Source of the DNA: Actinomycetota bacterium
Lineage (GTDB): Bacteria > Actinomycetota > Thermoleophilia > RBG-16-64-13
Assembly (NCBI GenBank): GCA_012729575.1
Contig: JAAYCW010000041.1
Location: forward strand, 1 to 36,160
DNA: 36,160 bases
Direction: 5' to 3'
A program made the position numbers and the translations under genes. Under the pieces are notes generated by a model. It did not search any database. It was not told where the DNA came from and was given only the letters and a program-made list of their open reading frames with translations. Positions within the stretch are counted from its first letter, which is position 1. Each line of letters opens with the position of its first letter. Positions 34,118 to 36,160 of the stretch are shown here, piece after piece.

Positions 34118-34168
34118 CACCGGTGTCCGGCCCAGGGACCCCCTCCGATTCAGCCTCCGAACGACGCT

Positions 34169-34657
34169 TCAGCTCTTCTTCTCGCCCAGCCCCCGCATTA
34201 GATTGGCCATCTCCACCGCCGACGCCGCCGCGTCCCACCCTTTGTTGCCCGACTTGGTCCCCGCCCGCTCGACCGCCTGTTCGATGTTCTCAGTGGTCAG
34301 CACGCCGAAGATCACCGGTATGCCTGTGTCAAGCTGCACTCGGGCTACACCCTTGGCCACCTCGCCGGCCACGTAGTCGAAGTGAGGCGTCGAGCCCCTG
34401 ATCACCGCTCCCAAGCAGATCACCGCGTCGTATTCCTTGGTCGTGGCCAGTCGCTGGGCGATCAACGGGATCTCCATGGCACCCGGCACCCAGGCTACAT
34501 CCACGTCGGCTGCAGCAACACCGTGCCTGGTCAGACAATCCTTGGCTCCCGAGAGCAGTTTGCTGCCGATGAACTCGTTGAACCGGCTCACCACGATGCC
34601 GAAGCGGAGGCCCTCTCCCTTCAGAAAACCTTCAAACACCCGCCCTGTGTCACTCAT
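34169..34657 (-). CDS. ribH: 6,7-dimethyl-8-ribityllumazine synthase
   Basis: RibH condenses the pyrimidinedione with dihydroxybutanone phosphate to lumazine, the step before riboflavin synthase. The 162-residue protein has [34 protein letters not shown], the [18 protein letters not shown] motif with the catalytic His, and [27 protein letters not shown] precedes ATG 34657. The start overlaps the ribBA stop by eight bases. It is the last gene of the operon in this window. Confidence 0.97.
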   Translation of the reverse strand: MSDTGRVFEGFLKGEGLRFGIVVSRFNEFIGSKLLSGAKDCLTRHGVAAADVDVAWVPGAMEIPLIAQRLATTKEYDAVICLGAVIRGSTPHFDYVAGEVAKGVARVQLDTGIPVIFGVLTTENIEQAVERAGTKSGNKGWDAAASAVEMANLMRGLGEKKS

Positions 34658-35906
34658 TGCCTCCGTCCTTTCCCTCGTCGAGGAACTGAAGTCCTTGATG
34701 GTGCAAGATGTGCCCCAGCTTCTCCTTCTTGGTCTTGAGATACTTGAGGTTCAAATCGGTGGGCGCGATCTCGATGGGCACCCGTTCGGTGATGGTAAGG
34801 CCGTAACCCTCCAGCCCCACCAGTTTTCGGGGGTTGTTGGTCATGAGCCGGATGGAGGTGAGACCGAGATCGCTCAGGATCTGCGCTCCGATGCCGTAGT
34901 CTCGGAGATCGGCTTCGAAGCCCAGTTCGACATTGGCCTCCACCGTGTCTCTACCCTGCTCCTGCAACTCGTAGGCCCGGAGCTTGTTGAGAAGGCCTAT
35001 GCCCCGGCCTTCCTGGGCCATATAGAGAACTACTCCTTCGCCTTCCTCCTCTATCTTGTTGAGTGCGGCATGGAGCTGATCGCCACAGTCACACCGAAGA
35101 GAGTGGAACACGTCGCCGGTGAGGCACTCCGAGTGGACCCGCACCAGCACGTCCTTCTTCCCGGCCACGTCGCCCTTGACCACAGCCAGATGCTGTTCGC
35201 CATCCAGCAGACTTTCGTAACCGTAGGCCGTGAAGTCGCCGTATTGGGTGGGGAGTTGCACTGCCGCGACTTGGCGGATGAGTCTCTCTGTGCGCCTTCT
35301 GTAACGGATGAGGTTGGCGACCGTGATCATCTTCAGCTGGTGGCGCCTGCAATACTCCACGAGATCGGGCACCCGGGCCATCGTGCCGTCTTCGTTCATG
35401 ATCTCGCAGATGACCCCGGCGGGGATGAGCCCGGCAAGCCGCGCCAGGTCGACCGCCGCTTCTGTCTGCCCGGCCCGCGCCAAAACGCCGCCGGGACGTG
35501 CAACCAGAGGAAAGACGTGTCCCGGCTGCACCAAGTCCTGGGCCGTACTGCTCGGATCGATGGCCACCTGTATGGTGTGAGCGCGGTCGGCGGCCGATAT
35601 GCCGGTGGTTACACCGTGCCGGGCCTCGATCGAGACGGTGAACGCCGTGGTGAAGCGAGATTGGTTGTCGCGAGCCATCGGGTGCAGCCTGAGCGCCCGC
35701 GCCCGCTCGCCGGTGAGGGACAGACAGATAAGCCCCCGGCCGTGCGTGGCCATGAAGTTGATGGCGTCAGGCGACACGAACTGGGCCGCGATGGTCAGGT
35801 CGCCCTCGTTCTCTCGGTCCTCGTCGTCGACCACCACCACCATGCGTCCCGCCTTGATCTCCTCAATGGCTTCCTCGATGGTCGCGAAGTGTCCCTGATC
35901 TCTCAT
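34650..35906 (-). CDS. ribBA: Bifunctional DHBP synthase / GTP cyclohydrolase II
   Basis: RibBA supplies both branches of riboflavin synthesis. The N-terminal DHBP synthase domain (about 1-205) has [39 protein letters not shown] and the [14 protein letters not shown] loop. The C-terminal GTP cyclohydrolase II domain (about 206-405) has the zinc cysteines in [19 protein letters not shown], then [20 protein letters not shown] and [18 protein letters not shown]. The 418-residue length is normal. Its ATG overlaps the ribE stop (ATGA) and its end overlaps ribH. Confidence 0.97.
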   Translation of the reverse strand: MRDQGHFATIEEAIEEIKAGRMVVVVDDEDRENEGDLTIAAQFVSPDAINFMATHGRGLICLSLTGERARALRLHPMARDNQSRFTTAFTVSIEARHGVTTGISAADRAHTIQVAIDPSSTAQDLVQPGHVFPLVARPGGVLARAGQTEAAVDLARLAGLIPAGVICEIMNEDGTMARVPDLVEYCRRHQLKMITVANLIRYRRRTERLIRQVAAVQLPTQYGDFTAYGYESLLDGEQHLAVVKGDVAGKKDVLVRVHSECLTGDVFHSLRCDCGDQLHAALNKIEEEGEGVVLYMAQEGRGIGLLNKLRAYELQEQGRDTVEANVELGFEADLRDYGIGAQILSDLGLTSIRLMTNNPRKLVGLEGYGLTITERVPIEIAPTDLNLKYLKTKKEKLGHILHHQGLQFLDEGKDGGNE

Positions 35907-36160
35907 ATGAACCCCTGTTCTTTCAGTACATCCTCGGTGAGACCGATGGATGCACCGGCCTCATCGCTGTTGGCCTCGTCCCTTCCGAGCAGAGCCCGTT
36001 GTACATAGCGGGCGAGAACATCCGCCTCCACGTTCACGCGCTGCCCGGGTTTGACGACCTTGAGCGTCGTCTCCTTCATGGTGTGCGGAATGATCCCCAC
36101 GGAGAACGCCGCCTCCTCGACCCCGATCACGGTGAGCGAGATCCCATCGATGGCAACGGA
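35903..36160 (-). CDS. ribE: Riboflavin synthase alpha chain, C-terminal part (cut by window edge)
   Basis: Riboflavin synthase dismutates two lumazines to riboflavin. Only the last 85 residues are inside the window. They start [20 protein letters not shown], then show [13 protein letters not shown] and the [16 protein letters not shown] motif of the second lumazine-binding repeat. The frame is open to base 36160, so the gene continues beyond the edge and an internal GTG at 36130 should not be taken as the start. The stop overlaps ribBA (ATGA). Gene order ribE-ribBA-ribH is the classical riboflavin operon. Confidence 0.94.
   Translation of the reverse strand, partial: SVAIDGISLTVIGVEEAAFSVGIIPHTMKETTLKVVKPGQRVNVEADVLARYVQRALLGRDEANSDEAGASIGLTEDVLKEQGFI

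Noticed and set aside
34116-34127. 12-base palindrome GACACCGGTGTC after the rpmB hairpin
   Set aside because: A short palindrome next to a terminator hairpin is not informative by itself, and no second copy or matching regulator site was noticed.
34437-36008. 523-codon open frame on the plus strand opposite ribBA
   Set aside because: The minus strand encodes a complete RibBA and part of RibE with all motifs. The plus-strand product has no recognisable domain; long antisense frames are expected in GC-rich coding DNA.

Overview
This window is a high-GC bacterial chromosome segment packed with housekeeping genes. All but one gene (rpmB) lie on the minus strand, so transcription runs mainly from high to low coordinates. 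GTG and TTG starts are frequent, and stop/start overlaps of the ATGA type are common. No tRNA or rRNA gene, insertion sequence, prophage, CRISPR array or defence island was seen, and no intergenic gap exceeds about 250 bases. The gene order resembles the deep yebC-ruvCAB-queA-tgt-yajC-secDF-recJ-rel-hisS-aspS-mnmA arrangement of Clostridia and related lineages. A SepIVA-like coiled-coil gene beside yceD and coaD is instead an actinobacterial signature. Rubredoxin, an EF-G-like paralogue and a FakA/DegV fatty-acid kinase pair also occur. My best inference is a deep-branching, probably anaerobic, member of the Actinomycetota. This rests on gene content and order only.

Layout from the right-hand edge, in the direction of transcription. 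(1) The riboflavin operon ribE (cut by the edge)-ribBA-ribH. (2) rpmB on the plus strand, convergent with ribH and divergent from asp23. (3) asp23-fakA-degV-recG-rsmD-coaD-sepIVA-like-yceD, tightly packed and mixing envelope/lipid, repair, CoA and rRNA-modification functions. (4) rpmF with its own promoter and an overlapping small unknown gene, ending at a terminator. (5) An EF-G-like GTPase coupled to a rubredoxin, ending at a strong hairpin. (6) A solitary RpiR-type regulator. (7) yebC-ruvC-ruvA-ruvB-queH-DUF2905-queA-tgt-yajC, joining Holliday-junction processing to queuosine synthesis. (8) secD-secF from a clear sigma-70-type promoter, then a phasin-like protein and a UbiB-family kinase-like protein. 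(9) recJ-rel-MBL hydrolase-hisS-aspS. (10) A lipoprotein with a thioredoxin-like fold but no CXXC. (11) mnmA.

Functionally the window is dominated by translation (two aminoacyl-tRNA synthetases, two tRNA-modification systems, L28, L32, EF-G-like), recombination and repair (RuvABC, RecG, RecJ), protein export (YajC-SecD-SecF) and cofactors (riboflavin, CoA).

I found no convincing new multi-gene system. The observations most worth a second look are: a perfect 18-bp-stem palindrome of exactly 13 codons inserted in frame in recJ; an EF-G paralogue with altered G3 and G4 motifs next to a rubredoxin; the CXXC-less thioredoxin-like lipoprotein; and an unknown 81-residue protein coupled to rpmF.
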